A stretch of DNA of 64,000 bases from CAVYYW01 sp963772845 (GCA_963772845.1 CAVYYW010000014.1:1591487-1655486), one strand, 5' to 3'; shown: positions 35,563 to 43,762, counted from the first letter of the stretch. The notes: a model not told the origin generated them from the sequence alone. Numbers and translations are program-made.

Positions 35563-36292
35563 GCTCCTCACTCCCTTCAAAAAATGTTTCAGCTTCAATA
35601 CGCTGCCCATGGATTGAGTGAGAGGACTCAGAAGCAAGGTATAAAAAGAGGTCAACAATCGCTTCGGGTTTCTTAAGTGCATAATCGCAATCAGGCACCG
35701 CTAGCGCATGCATTTCCGTATCCATTTCTCCGGGATCAACCATATTTATCCGGACACCGGTCTCAGACAGCTCATCCGCCCATGTGTATGTGAGCCCTTC
35801 CACTGCAAATTTTGATATGCCGTATGCACCCCAGCCTGCATAGCCGTATTTTCCGGCTTCAGATGTTAAGTTAATGATACTTCCCTTATTTCTCTGAAGC
35901 ATACCTGAAAGGACACGCTGTGTGATCAAAAAAGGGATCAATACATTACCAGAAAGGACTTTTTGAAGCTCATGGACCGGATAATCTGACAAGAACGGCA
36001 TAGGACTAGGACCGATTATTGAAGCATTATTTATCAGAACATCAATCTGCCCATAGCGCTGCTCTATAAGGGAAACAAATCGTTCAACATCCCTTGGGAC
36101 TGACATATCAGCCGTAATCGCCAGCACTTCAGCCCCCATTTCTTCAACGTTTTCTTTTATAACATTAAGAGGCTCTTCATTCCTCGCACAGATAGCAAGG
36201 CACGCCCCTTTTTCTGCAAAAGCAAGCGTCAATGCGCGCCCAAGACCTTTAGAAGCGCCGGTAATGACGACAACTTTATTTGAAATCTCCAT
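35537..36292 (-). CDS. short-chain dehydrogenase/reductase (SDR)
   Basis: 251 residues, classical SDR. The NAD(P)-binding motif is ITGASKGLGRA (about 11-21), NNAS is at about 89-92, and the catalytic Ser/Tyr/Lys lie in INLTSEAGKYGYAGWGAYGI with YGISK. The C-terminal loop MVDPGEMDTEMHALAV closes the substrate pocket. It is the first gene of a two-gene operon, its end overlapping the QueA-like start. The substrate cannot be told; the coupling suggests it acts on the substrate or product of the QueA-like enzyme. No SD is obvious beyond AAAGGGTGATT before the ATG. Confidence 0.9.
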   Translation of the reverse strand: MEISNKVVVITGASKGLGRALTLAFAEKGACLAICARNEEPLNVIKENVEEMGAEVLAITADMSVPRDVERFVSLIEQRYGQIDVLINNASIIGPSPMPFLSDYPVHELQKVLSGNVLIPFLITQRVLSGMLQRNKGSIINLTSEAGKYGYAGWGAYGISKFAVEGLTYTWADELSETGVRINMVDPGEMDTEMHALAVPDCDYALKKPEAIVDLFLYLASESSHSIHGQRIEAETFFEGSEEHVSQFGDL

Positions 36293-36432
36293 TCTTAATC
36301 ACCCTTTCCTAAAATGTATTACCATACGTTCATTTTACTTATCAACACGTTCTCTGGCATCGGGATAACGAATGAACATTGCCTTCACTCTTTAGGAGGA
36401 AACCTCTCCTACTTTCGGATGATAAAAAAATA

Positions 36433-36456
36433 ATCCAGAACCCAATGAGGGCTCTG
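36433..36456 (-). terminator. orphan minus-strand terminator upstream of the SDR gene
   Basis: Stem CCAGAGCCC/GGGTTCTGG (minus strand), followed by ATTATTTTTTTATC. It points leftwards, but no minus-strand gene lies just to its right (the nearest is dhaM, ending at 37074, across a plus-strand gene). It may be the relic of a deleted gene or an attenuator in the SDR leader. Confidence 0.7.
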
Positions 36457-36486
36457 GAGAAATTCAAACAGTCATGGCTTTTCATT

Positions 36487-36514
36487 CGACATATTCCGGG
36501 GCGTGACAGGCACC
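36487..36514 (+). repeat. 28-bp dispersed motif, copy 3
   Basis: CGACATATTCCGGGG followed by CGTGACAGGCACC; differs from copy 1 at two positions. It lies 100 bp before the 36589 gene. Confidence 0.85.
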
Positions 36515-36588
36515 AATAAACAGGCATTAAACATATTTGGACTGTATGGCATATTAATATGTTATGTATTAAAAGGAGGCGTTTTTAA

Positions 36589-36981
36589 ATGTATTATAAT
36601 CAGCCATCCTCTTATGATTTCCAAAATTTCGAATATGATCAGCCATATGAGGAATTAAGACCGATTGAGGATGAGGTATACCGGCCGGATGATGCGGAGG
36701 ATGCCCCAACTACACAACCCCCGACTCAAATGCTTTCATCGCTGCCTCCAACATTTTCTGCTGCGGCACCGCCTGGACAGATGAGGGCTTGGATGTGTAA
36801 TTGCTTAGGTAAATGGGGCTTCTTAGGGTTGAAAATTATTGGCCCGTTCGGACGGGATTTTTGGTTTTATCCGACTGAAGTCAGACAACATGGCGTGTCC
36901 GGCTATATCTGGCAAGCCGGGCGACGCCGAAAAGTAAGCTACAGGTATTCACAGATAAGAAATTTCATGTGCTTTGCTTAG
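36589..36981 (+). CDS. hypothetical protein, possibly spore-associated
   Basis: 130 residues. The first half is Tyr/Asp/Glu/Pro-rich and disordered (MYYNQPSSYDFQNFEYDQPY). The C-terminal ~65 residues form a compact aromatic-rich module (MRAWMCNCLGKWGFLGLKII, then FWFYPTEVRQHGVSGYIW, ending FMCFA). The aromatic module resembles small proteins of spore-forming Bacillus with a YM-rich N-terminus and a conserved FWFYP core, but I cannot name the family with certainty. AAAAGGAGGCG lies 10 bp upstream. It is transcribed opposite to its neighbours and followed by a hairpin. Confidence 0.7.
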   Translation: MYYNQPSSYDFQNFEYDQPYEELRPIEDEVYRPDDAEDAPTTQPPTQMLSSLPPTFSAAAPPGQMRAWMCNCLGKWGFLGLKIIGPFGRDFWFYPTEVRQHGVSGYIWQAGRRRKVSYRYSQIRNFMCFA

Positions 36982-37002
36982 TTTTGACTAAGAGAATCAT
37001 TT

Positions 37003-37034
37003 AAGAGAAGAGGGAGATCCCTTCTTCTTTTTAC
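37003..37034 (+). terminator. terminator of the 36589 gene
   Basis: Stem AAGAGAAGAGGG/CCCTTCTTCTT with one bulge and a short loop, followed by TTTTTACATTTTTT. Confidence 0.55.
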
Positions 37035-37073
37035 ATTTTTTTGCCCACACAAACGGACGAGAACTTTAAAAAT

Positions 37074-37463
37074 TCACTGGCGTTTCTTTACATTCCGTGT
37101 TTTTTCTGTTGCCTGGTGCACGTCTTCCAAGGATTTCCCCATGCTTGACTCGACTACAGCCACATAGCCTCCCTCTATGAGGGGAGCATCCGCGATTTTT
37201 ACGTTCTCCATCCCTGAAAGCTCAATGGCAAGCTCCGCATTCATAACCGAGCTTCCTAAATCAAAGAGGATGAGGACACCTTTTTCAGAATGTACTTTCT
37301 CAATCGCCTTCTGGATTTTTTCCAGACTTGTCCCGATTTCACCTTCATCTGTCCCACCAGCTGCTTCAATCGGAACGTCTTTGATTACCTGTGTTGTAAG
37401 GTCTTTCAGGCCATCCGCAATTTTTTCGCTGTGAGAAATAAAAACGATCCCAACATAACTCAT
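37074..37463 (-). CDS. dhaM: PTS-dependent dihydroxyacetone kinase, phosphotransferase subunit DhaM
   Basis: 129 residues, corresponding to the EIIA-mannose-like domain only, as in Firmicutes. The phosphorylated His is in IVFISHSEKIADG near residue 10. The GTDEGEIGTSLEKI and LFDLGSSVMNAELAIE segments are typical of the fold. It receives phosphate from HPr and recharges the ADP bound to DhaL. The start overlaps the dhaL stop by 4 bases, so the genes are translationally coupled. Confidence 0.93.
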   Translation of the reverse strand: MSYVGIVFISHSEKIADGLKDLTTQVIKDVPIEAAGGTDEGEIGTSLEKIQKAIEKVHSEKGVLILFDLGSSVMNAELAIELSGMENVKIADAPLIEGGYVAVVESSMGKSLEDVHQATEKTRNVKKRQ

Positions 37464-38095
37464 AACGAGACCCCCTCCTCCTCTATAACTTCTGCCAAGG
37501 CGCTAAAAAAGTAATATGAAGAAGCCGAACCCGGATCAATGTGGCCGATAGAACGTTCATTAAGGTAGGCGGCACGGCCTTTGGTTGCCTTTGTTTCCTT
37601 TGTGTTTTCCATCGCCTGCTTAGCTGTTTCTGAAAATGCTTGAGGATCAAAAGATTCACTTTCTTTTAAATAACGGCTAACAGGATACCAGACATCAAGC
37701 ATTGTTTTTTGCTGTTCCTCAGCCTTTCCTCTTTGGACGATGCCTTTCAGCCCTTCATCAATTGCCTCAGTAAAAGTTTTGTAATCCACTTCAGACTTAT
37801 CCTTAACCACCTGGGAGATTTTCAGTAGCGCCGTGCCGTATAAAGGACCTGAGGCACCACCAACTTTAGAGATCAGAGTCATTGCCCAATCCTTCAAAAG
37901 GTCCGAAATCGTCTTATAGTCATTTGATGCAATCTTTTTAACAGCTTCATCAAATCCACGGGAGAGATTGATGCCATGATCACCGTCACCAATAGCCTGA
38001 TCAAGATCTGTAAGGTATGCCTTATTTGATTGAATTTTATCGTTCATTTTTTCCAGCCATTTTTGAAAATGTTCCTGAGTCAAACTCATCTTCAT
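37460..38095 (-). CDS. dhaL: dihydroxyacetone kinase ADP-binding subunit DhaL
   Basis: 211 residues. The Asp triad that holds Mg-ADP is in LDQAIGDGDHGINLSRGF (about residues 32-45). The glycine loop KVGGASGPLYGTALLKIS and the C-terminal YLNERSIGHIDPGSASSYYF motif are intact. It donates phosphate from bound ADP/ATP to dihydroxyacetone held by DhaK. AGGAGAGGTG precedes ATG 38095; ATG 38089 is also possible. Middle gene of dhaKLM; 27 bp from dhaK. Confidence 0.95.
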   Translation of the reverse strand: MKMSLTQEHFQKWLEKMNDKIQSNKAYLTDLDQAIGDGDHGINLSRGFDEAVKKIASNDYKTISDLLKDWAMTLISKVGGASGPLYGTALLKISQVVKDKSEVDYKTFTEAIDEGLKGIVQRGKAEEQQKTMLDVWYPVSRYLKESESFDPQAFSETAKQAMENTKETKATKGRAAYLNERSIGHIDPGSASSYYFFSALAEVIEEEGVSL

Positions 38096-38122
38096 CCACC
38101 TCTCCTTTTCATATGCTCAATT

Positions 38123-39113
38123 TTAAAATCCAAGTGTATCCGATGGGGCATCCAGCAGTCCTTTCAATTCATTATCCACTTTTAAAAGTGAAACAGAACA
38201 GCCAGCCATGTCAATAGCCGTCATGTATTCACCGACAAATGTTTTATAGATATGGATGCCTTTTTCTTTAAGTATCTCGCTGACTTTCGTATTTAATATA
38301 TACAATTCCATTAAAGGGGTTGAGCCTAAACCATTAATCATAACAGCGACTTCATCCCCTTCCTTATGAACACCGTCGTTCAGGATTTTCTCTGTTAGTT
38401 CAATAGCAATTTCATCTGCAGATCGAATTTCAGTTCTGATGATTCCAGGTTCCCCGTGAATACCCAGTCCGACCTCCATTTCGTTGTCAGCAATTTCAAA
38501 TCCAGGCTTCCCTGCAGCAGGAATTGTACAGGCAGTAAGAGCCATCCCCATAGATCGCACATGTGAGATTGCTTTTTCAGCGACACGTTTGACTTCTGAA
38601 AGCGCGGCCCCTTCTTCAGCTTTAGCTCCTGCAATTTTATGGACGAATACTGTGCCGGCAATCCCTCGGCGTCCGGAAGTAAATGTAGCTGTCCTCTACC
38701 GCTACGTCATCATTAACCACTACTTTTTCTACCGTAATTCCTTCCATTTCAGCAAGTTCAGCAGCCATTTCAAAATTCATCACGTCTCCGGTGTAATTTT
38801 TAATGATTAAAAGCACGCCTTCACCGCTGTCAGCAGCCTTGATGCCTTCGAAGACTTGATCGGGTGTTGGTGATGTAAAAACCGTTCCGCACACGGCAGC
38901 ATCTAGCATTCCTTTACCAACATAACCGGCATGCGATGGCTCATGACCACTGCCGCCTCCGCTGACAAGCGCCACTTTCCCCATTACCGGAGCCTGTTTC
39001 CTTGCAAGCACCGTTGTGTTAGGGACTTGTTTTAAATGTTCACCGTGAGCCGCTACCATTCCTTGAATCATATCCTCTACGACATTCTCCGGATCATTGA
39101 TTATTTTCTTCAT
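38123..39113 (-). pseudogene. dhaK: dihydroxyacetone kinase substrate-binding subunit DhaK, frameshifted
   Basis: ATG 39113 (MKKIINDPENVVEDMIQGMV) opens a normal DhaK: VALVSGGGSGHEPSHAGYVG, GMLDAAVCGTVFTSPTPDQV, IIKNYTGDVMNFEMA and VNDDVAVEDS. At 38687 there is one extra base. Removing it continues directly with TFTSGRRGIAGTVFVHKIAG and the rest of the protein (GLGIHGEPGI with the substrate-binding His, then MINGLGSTPLMELYI) to a normal end; repaired length is ~329 residues. DhaK covalently holds dihydroxyacetone while DhaL phosphorylates it. With dhaL and dhaM intact, a sequencing error is at least as likely as inactivation. Confidence 0.88.
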
Positions 39114-39283
39114 TATATAATCCCTCCTGCGTTTGAATTATCGTAATCTTTTAATAAATAACTTTGGGGCTTATTATACATCTTTCACAGGAAGACTGTT
39201 AAATGATGAGATTCCGTAATTATTCAGTAGACTATTAAACTAAATTTCCGCTAGGTTTATTAATCTGTTTTATAAAAAGTCAT

Positions 39284-39293
39284 GTTACGTAAC
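39284..39293. promoter_or_regulatory. GTTACGTAAC palindrome between dhaK and the SPOR-like gene
   Basis: A perfect 10-bp palindrome, GTTACGTAAC, in the 239-bp divergent region, about 170 bp before dhaK and 60 bp before the plus-strand gene. A small operator is possible; no other copy was noticed. Confidence 0.25.
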
Positions 39294-39352
39294 CACTCAC
39301 ATCTTAAAAAACTGCGTATACTGCTAACAAAAGCTGCAGAGGAGGGTTACTG

Positions 39353-39595
39353 ATGAGCCAGTATAAAATTATTGTAGAAACAACCGCAAGCAAAGTTACT
39401 GCAATTGACCGCTATAATATTCTTAGAGACAACCAAATCAGCAGTGATATTTTGACCCTCACCCCGGATGAAGGCGAGCTTTACAGTGTACAGGCAGGCC
39501 CATACCTTGAAAAAAAATACGCACTCGAGCATGTCGATCGGATTAAAAAGCTCGGTATAGTCAATGCATTTATAACGCACACAAATATTATTTAA
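39353..39595 (+). CDS. small SPOR-like protein
   Basis: 80 residues, soluble. The second half (LYSVQAGPYLEKKYALEHVD, then RIKKLGIVNAFI) has the spacing of a SPOR repeat: a Val-Gln-x-Gly strand, an Ala-rich helix, and a Gly-Val-x-Ala-Phe-Ile strand. The N-terminal YKIIVETTASKVTAIDRYNI could be a second strand-helix unit. SPOR domains bind glycan strands lacking stem peptides, but there is no signal peptide or anchor here, so that role is doubtful. AGAGGAGGG precedes the ATG. It is single, between dhaK and opuAC. Confidence 0.6.
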   Translation: MSQYKIIVETTASKVTAIDRYNILRDNQISSDILTLTPDEGELYSVQAGPYLEKKYALEHVDRIKKLGIVNAFITHTNII

Positions 39596-39672
39596 TCCTT
39601 TGATAGATGCTTCCCAGATCATATTAGAATACGCAATACTCATTAACAGTGAGATAGAATCAATTGAATACA

Positions 39673-39706
39673 AAAAAAAGCTGACCTATTAAGGTCAGCC
39701 TTTTTT
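39673..39706. terminator. bidirectional terminator between the SPOR-like gene and opuAC
   Basis: 8-bp perfect stem GCTGACCT/AGGTCAGC with a 4-base loop, flanked by eight As on the left and six Ts on the right. It serves opuAC (stop at 39716) and the plus-strand gene. Confidence 0.9.
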
Positions 39707-39715
39707 ATTACTTAC

Positions 39716-40615
39716 TTATTTTGATTTTAAATCTTCAATAGAATCGACGTTCATATATTTAGGTACAACCAAACCAAGCTTCGTACCTGATAAGTTAGTT
39801 GATAGATCAGTTACTTGGTCATTAAATTTCTTCATATAAGAAGCGTGAGTGGTTGGAAGCCATGCACAAAGTGTTGCATCAGCACTTCCTTTTGCTACCG
39901 CTGCCCACATTGCTCCTGCTTGAAGCTGCTGAAGCTTCACTGTGTAGCCTTGGTTCTCTAGTACTTGTTTCATAACATTGTTGCTTGCAATTGCTGAAGA
40001 CCAAGCGACATACGCAAGCGTAATTGTTCCGTTCCCTTTTTGTGCACCATCAGTCCATTTGCTTACAACATCTTTGTTATTTTTAACCCATTTCTTAGCT
40101 GCTGCTGCAGGATCTGTTCCCTTGTTTATTTCAAGCATAACACTGCCCATTTGTTTCGGAGTCCAGTTAAACTGCTTTAGAATTTTTGCTGCATTCGCAT
40201 GCTTGCTTTCGAAGCCTTTTGTAACCACTGTATGGATTTTTTCAGCTTTACCGAAAACACCTTTAGGATCTTTAAGATACTTCAGGTCATATTTAGAAAA
40301 CATCCAGTGAGGTGACCATCCTGTAACGATAATAGGCTTTTTGTCTTTGATCGCTTTTGCCAGTGCTGCCGTCATTGTTGCACCGGATCCTGATTGAAGC
40401 TTCCAATTAGAAAGATTGTATTTTTTTAAAGCATCCTTGGCCATACCCATTTCACCGGCACCTGCATCAATACCTGTAATTGTATAATCGACCTTTTTGC
40501 CGACGGATTGACTGCTTGAATCTCCATTTGAACTTGATTTGCTTGAACCGCATCCTGTAAGAGCGAATCCAAGAACCATAACCATTGCTAAAACTAATAC
40601 GCTAATTTTCTTCAC
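39716..40615 (-). CDS. opuAC: glycine betaine ABC transporter substrate-binding lipoprotein
   Basis: 299 residues. A lipoprotein signal with lipobox LTGCG is at about residues 19-23, followed by a Ser/Asn linker. The mature part matches OpuAC-type binding proteins: VDYTITGIDAGAGEMGMAKD, TAALAKAIKDKKPIIVTGWS, PHWMFSKYDLKYLKDP with the Trp and aromatic residues that build the betaine cage, and DATLCAWLPTTHASYMKKF. Length is that of B. subtilis OpuAC. It lies 20 bp after opuAB. AAGGGGGAAC precedes the ATG. Substrate could include proline betaine. Confidence 0.94.
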   Translation of the reverse strand: MKKISVLVLAMVMVLGFALTGCGSSKSSSNGDSSSQSVGKKVDYTITGIDAGAGEMGMAKDALKKYNLSNWKLQSGSGATMTAALAKAIKDKKPIIVTGWSPHWMFSKYDLKYLKDPKGVFGKAEKIHTVVTKGFESKHANAAKILKQFNWTPKQMGSVMLEINKGTDPAAAAKKWVKNNKDVVSKWTDGAQKGNGTITLAYVAWSSAIASNNVMKQVLENQGYTVKLQQLQAGAMWAAVAKGSADATLCAWLPTTHASYMKKFNDQVTDLSTNLSGTKLGLVVPKYMNVDSIEDLKSK

Positions 40616-40635
40616 GCTAGTTCCCCCTTGTTTTT

Positions 40636-41481
40636 TTATTTATTCTTGCGTGTATTTTGTGAAATCCGATCGAGCACAATCGCTATAATAACGATGGCAA
40701 GACCTGATTCAGCACCAATATCTATTCTAAGCTGCTGTACAGCTAGGTTCACATCTGCCCCAAGTCCAGGCGCACCAACTAGCGAAGCGATAACGACCAT
40801 TGATAGGGCAAGCATAATGCTTTGGTTCACCCCTGCCATAATAGTAGGCAATGACAACGGTAATTGTACTTTAAATAATTTCTGACCCGTTGTAGATCCA
40901 AAAGCATTTGACGCTTCAATCAAATCTTCAGGTACTTGGCGAATACCAAGTCCGGTTAAACGGATGGTCGGAGGCATCGCAAAGATAACCGTCGAAACAA
41001 CACCCGGAGCCATACCAGTTCCGAATAAAAAGATGGTTGGAATGAGATAAACGAAAGCCGGCATGGTTTGCATAAAGTCAAGAATCGGTGTGAGTACACG
41101 TCTTGCTCCATTACTGATACCAACCCAAATTCCAAGCGGTACGCCGATAATGATTGAAATAATAACAGCCGTCAATACGAGAGCAATAGACTGCAAGGCG
41201 TGGTCCCAGTAGCCTAAATTAAAGACCAGCCATAGACCGACAATCGAAAATGCTGCTACTCCCCAGCCGCTTCGCCAAAAAGCAATGGCAGCAACAATAA
41301 TAATAAATACGAACGGATTAACCGAACCGAATATTGTTACTAAAAAACTAACAAAAGCTGTAATGATGTTAGAAATCCCTGTGAAAAAGGGTTCAAAATT
41401 GTTCACGATATAGTTGATGAAATTCATTACCCAGTCGCCTATTGGGATTTTGGGTATGAAATGATGGTAGCTGCTGTTCAT
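40636..41481 (-). CDS. opuAB: glycine betaine ABC transporter permease
   Basis: 281 residues with about seven hydrophobic segments. The inner-membrane permease signature is TGLGIRQVPEDLIEASNAFG followed by TTGQKLFKVQLPLSLPTIMA. An N-terminal amphipathic part (IPIGDWVMNFINYIVNNFEP) precedes the first helix, as in OpuAB and ProW. It overlaps opuAA by 4 bases (ATGA), so the two are coupled. It forms the membrane channel of the osmoprotectant importer. Confidence 0.95.
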   Translation of the reverse strand: MNSSYHHFIPKIPIGDWVMNFINYIVNNFEPFFTGISNIITAFVSFLVTIFGSVNPFVFIIIVAAIAFWRSGWGVAAFSIVGLWLVFNLGYWDHALQSIALVLTAVIISIIIGVPLGIWVGISNGARRVLTPILDFMQTMPAFVYLIPTIFLFGTGMAPGVVSTVIFAMPPTIRLTGLGIRQVPEDLIEASNAFGSTTGQKLFKVQLPLSLPTIMAGVNQSIMLALSMVVIASLVGAPGLGADVNLAVQQLRIDIGAESGLAIVIIAIVLDRISQNTRKNK

Positions 41482-42674
41482 GGTGTCACCTCTTCTTCAT
41501 TTAGCGCGTCGCTTGAGTTAGCCATGACATCTACGATCGCACTTCGGCCAACAATTCCGAGAAGACGGCCATTTTCAGTTGTAACTGCCACTGGAACTTT
41601 TGAAGCGGCAATTGCTTCAAACATATCGCTAAGAAGTGTGTCAGGTCTGACCGATTCTACCGGTTTAATAAGATCTTTCAGCTCTTTATCATGTTCTTTT
41701 GCCGCATCATCTGCATAAACAATGCCTAGCAGTTTTTTATTCTTATCAATCGCATAGACCGTTGATACGCCGGCATCCTTCATTAACTTAACGGCAACAC
41801 GAGGTCCGCGGCTAACTTCAATCGTTTCAGGACGCTTCATAACATTTTGAGCTGTGAAAACTTTTGTTACGTCAACATCTTCTACGAATTGTTCCACGTA
41901 ATCATTAGCAGGGTTTCTCAGAATTTCCTCAGGCGTCCCGATCTGAACAATCGATCCGTCCTTCATCAATGCGATCCGGTCACCAATCCGAAGAGCTTCA
42001 TCTAGATCATGTGTAATAAATACGATCGTTTTCTGCATTTGTGTTTGCAGTTCTAAAAGTTCATCCTGCATATCCTTACGAATGAGCGGATCTAGGGCAC
42101 TGAATGCTTCATCCATCAGCAGAACATCTGCATCGCTTGCAAGTGCTCTCGCAAGGCCGACACGCTGCTGCATCCCTCCGCTTAATTCTCCGGGCTTCAT
42201 TGATTCATAGCCTTTTAGACCAACCAGTTCTAAGGCCTTCATTGCCTTGTCCCGGCGTTCCTGTTTGGACATTCCTTGAATTTCCAAACCATACTCCGTG
42301 TTTTCAACAACTGAACGATGTGGAAAGAGAGCAAATCTTTGAAAAACCATGCCCATTTTTTGACGGCGCACTTTCCGGAGCTCATCTTTACCCATTTTTG
42401 TAATATCTTTGTCATCAATTAATACGGTACCGGCAGTCGGCTCAATCAAGCGATTAAGAAGACGGACAAGTGTTGATTTCCCGCTTCCCGATAATCCCAT
42501 TATGACAAATATTTCGCCATCCTGTATCTCGAAGCTGGCGCGGTTCACACCTACTGTCATACCGGTCTTTTCAAGTATTTCTTTTTTTGAACTTCCCTCT
42601 TCAAGCATCTCTGCTGCTCTTTTAGGGTTTTTCCCAAATACTTTTGTTACATTTTGAACCTTGATCTTTTCCAT
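41478..42674 (-). CDS. opuAA: glycine betaine ABC transporter ATP-binding protein
   Basis: 398 residues. Walker A GLSGSGKST is at about 58-66, the Q-loop is in MGMVFQRFALFPHRSVVEN, the signature is LSGGMQQRVGLARAL, and Walker B is VLLMDEAFSALDPL. The C-terminal ~115 residues are two CBS domains, which in OpuA sense ionic strength and gate transport. The N-terminal extension (VFGKNPKRAAEMLEEG) is typical of betaine importers. First gene of opuAA-AB-AC. A 456-bp region with palindromes separates it from the divergent GbsR-type regulator. Confidence 0.96.
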   Translation of the reverse strand: MEKIKVQNVTKVFGKNPKRAAEMLEEGSSKKEILEKTGMTVGVNRASFEIQDGEIFVIMGLSGSGKSTLVRLLNRLIEPTAGTVLIDDKDITKMGKDELRKVRRQKMGMVFQRFALFPHRSVVENTEYGLEIQGMSKQERRDKAMKALELVGLKGYESMKPGELSGGMQQRVGLARALASDADVLLMDEAFSALDPLIRKDMQDELLELQTQMQKTIVFITHDLDEALRIGDRIALMKDGSIVQIGTPEEILRNPANDYVEQFVEDVDVTKVFTAQNVMKRPETIEVSRGPRVAVKLMKDAGVSTVYAIDKNKKLLGIVYADDAAKEHDKELKDLIKPVESVRPDTLLSDMFEAIAASKVPVAVTTENGRLLGIVGRSAIVDVMANSSDALNEEEVTP

Positions 42675-42922
42675 ATCTTCACCTCTAATCTCTTTATCCC
42701 CATCTAATTATCTTTAGACCGTTTTCTCAGATTCTATTAAGCATCATCCTGTATTTTCCTTGTAACCCTGTCTAAGCCATATCGATCCAAACAGACCTTT
42801 AGCTGCCATGTCTCTGCAAGCTTCCCAGGATTTTTGAAATCATGGGGCAGAGTGATTGCTGCTGGCTAATTCAGAAGAAATAATGAATGCGCTTTTTCTA
42901 ACTGAGGTACTTCATTAATTTT

Positions 42923-42951
42923 ACGGTTCGATTACATTTATAACAAACCGT
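42923..42951. promoter_or_regulatory. inverted repeat in the opuA-gbsR intergenic region
   Basis: Arms ACGGTTCG and CAAACCGT separated by 13 bases, followed on the plus strand by TATAAT. It could be an operator or overlap a promoter for the regulator gene. Confidence 0.35.
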
Positions 42952-42985
42952 ATAATCAGGCAAAACAGTCTATATAGTTCGTAAA

Positions 42986-43007
42986 GTTTTAACTGTACAG
43001 GTTAAAC
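42986..43007. promoter_or_regulatory. 22-bp near-palindrome, candidate operator for the GbsR-type repressor
   Basis: Half-sites GTTTTAACTGT and ACAGGTTAAAC meet at a central CTGTACAG; 18 of 22 positions are symmetric. On the opuA strand a TATATA box lies about 17 bases beyond its TGTACA core, so binding would cover a -35 region. GbsR-family proteins bind such sites next to choline and betaine genes. The assignment is inference. Confidence 0.5.
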
Positions 43008-43072
43008 AATGAGTATCCTTATATATGCTCCGGAATGCTCCCGCTCCCTTAACACCTTGGAGGGTTTTAAAA

Positions 43073-43101
43073 TTGACACAATGCGTTATTATATATAAAT
43101 A
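43073..43101 (+). promoter_or_regulatory. candidate SigA promoter of the gbsR-like gene
   Basis: Consensus -35 TTGACA (43073-43078) followed by TATAAA or TAAATA after 15-17 bases, about 35 bp before the start codon. Confidence 0.55.
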
Positions 43102-43130
43102 CAATAGATTTATAGATAGGTGTTGCTGTC

Positions 43131-43694
43131 ATGACAAATAAGCAAGAAACGTCAGTTGAAGAGCTTATGGAACGTTCCCGCGAACGTGTAATAGAAACCA
43201 TTTCCCAAAATATGCATTTATATGGGGTAACCCCTTCTATCGGAAGACTCTATGGTATTCTTTTTTTCAATGATAACCCGATGACGCTGGATGATATGAA
43301 GGAAGAGCTTCAGATGAGCAAGACGAGCATGAGCACGTCTGTGAGGACACTTACCGACCTGAATATGGTTGAGAAAGTGTGGCGGAAGGGTGAGCGGAAG
43401 GATCTATATGCTCCTAAACGAGATTGGTATGAAATTTTTATTGAATATTTTTCACATGAATGGCGCAAGGTCATCCACCTCAATGTCATTGCCATTAATG
43501 ATTCGTTAAAAGAACTTGACCATCTTCTAAACGGGGAACAACCCCTTTCAGAGGAACAAGAAGCAATGATTTTAAAAGATAAAGAGAAACTTATCTATAC
43601 GAAAGAATATTATAATTGGTTGACCCGGTTATTTGACTTTTTTGAGTCAGAGGAGATTTTTAATGCTGTCAAACGGTCAGTTGACACGGAATAG
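43131..43694 (+). CDS. GbsR/MarR-type transcriptional repressor, probably of opuA
   Basis: 187 residues. The winged-helix domain is clear: LYGVTPSIGRLYGILFFNDN, MTLDDMKEELQMSKTSMSTS as the recognition helix, VRTLTDLNMVEKVWRKGERK and the wing KDLYAPKRDWYEIF. The C-terminal helices (EYYNWLTRLFDFFESEEIFN) make the dimer interface, as in GbsR and OpcR. GbsR of B. subtilis senses choline and represses opuB and gbsAB; divergent members control opuA-type transporters. Here the gene faces opuAA across a region with two palindromes. AGGTG lies before the ATG. A terminator follows. Confidence 0.92.
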   Translation: MTNKQETSVEELMERSRERVIETISQNMHLYGVTPSIGRLYGILFFNDNPMTLDDMKEELQMSKTSMSTSVRTLTDLNMVEKVWRKGERKDLYAPKRDWYEIFIEYFSHEWRKVIHLNVIAINDSLKELDHLLNGEQPLSEEQEAMILKDKEKLIYTKEYYNWLTRLFDFFESEEIFNAVKRSVDTE

Positions 43695-43729
43695 CGCTAA
43701 CGCTTAAATTACAAGTTTAATCCCTTTTG

Positions 43730-43762
43730 AACCGGAGAGGTGGATCCTTTCCGGTTTTTTAT
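43730..43762 (+). terminator. terminator of the gbsR-like gene
   Basis: 11-bp stem AACCGGAGAGG/CCTTTCCGGTT (one G-T pair) with a 5-base loop, followed by TTTTATG. Confidence 0.9.

Noticed and set aside
38395..38661. An 88-residue frame inside dhaK
   Set aside because: It is out of frame with both conserved dhaK halves and has no match to the DhaK fold; the frameshift is explained by one extra base at 38687.
42675..42985. A riboswitch in the long opuA leader
   Set aside because: No known riboswitch core or strong terminator/antiterminator pair could be recognised; the length may simply reflect an upstream promoter.
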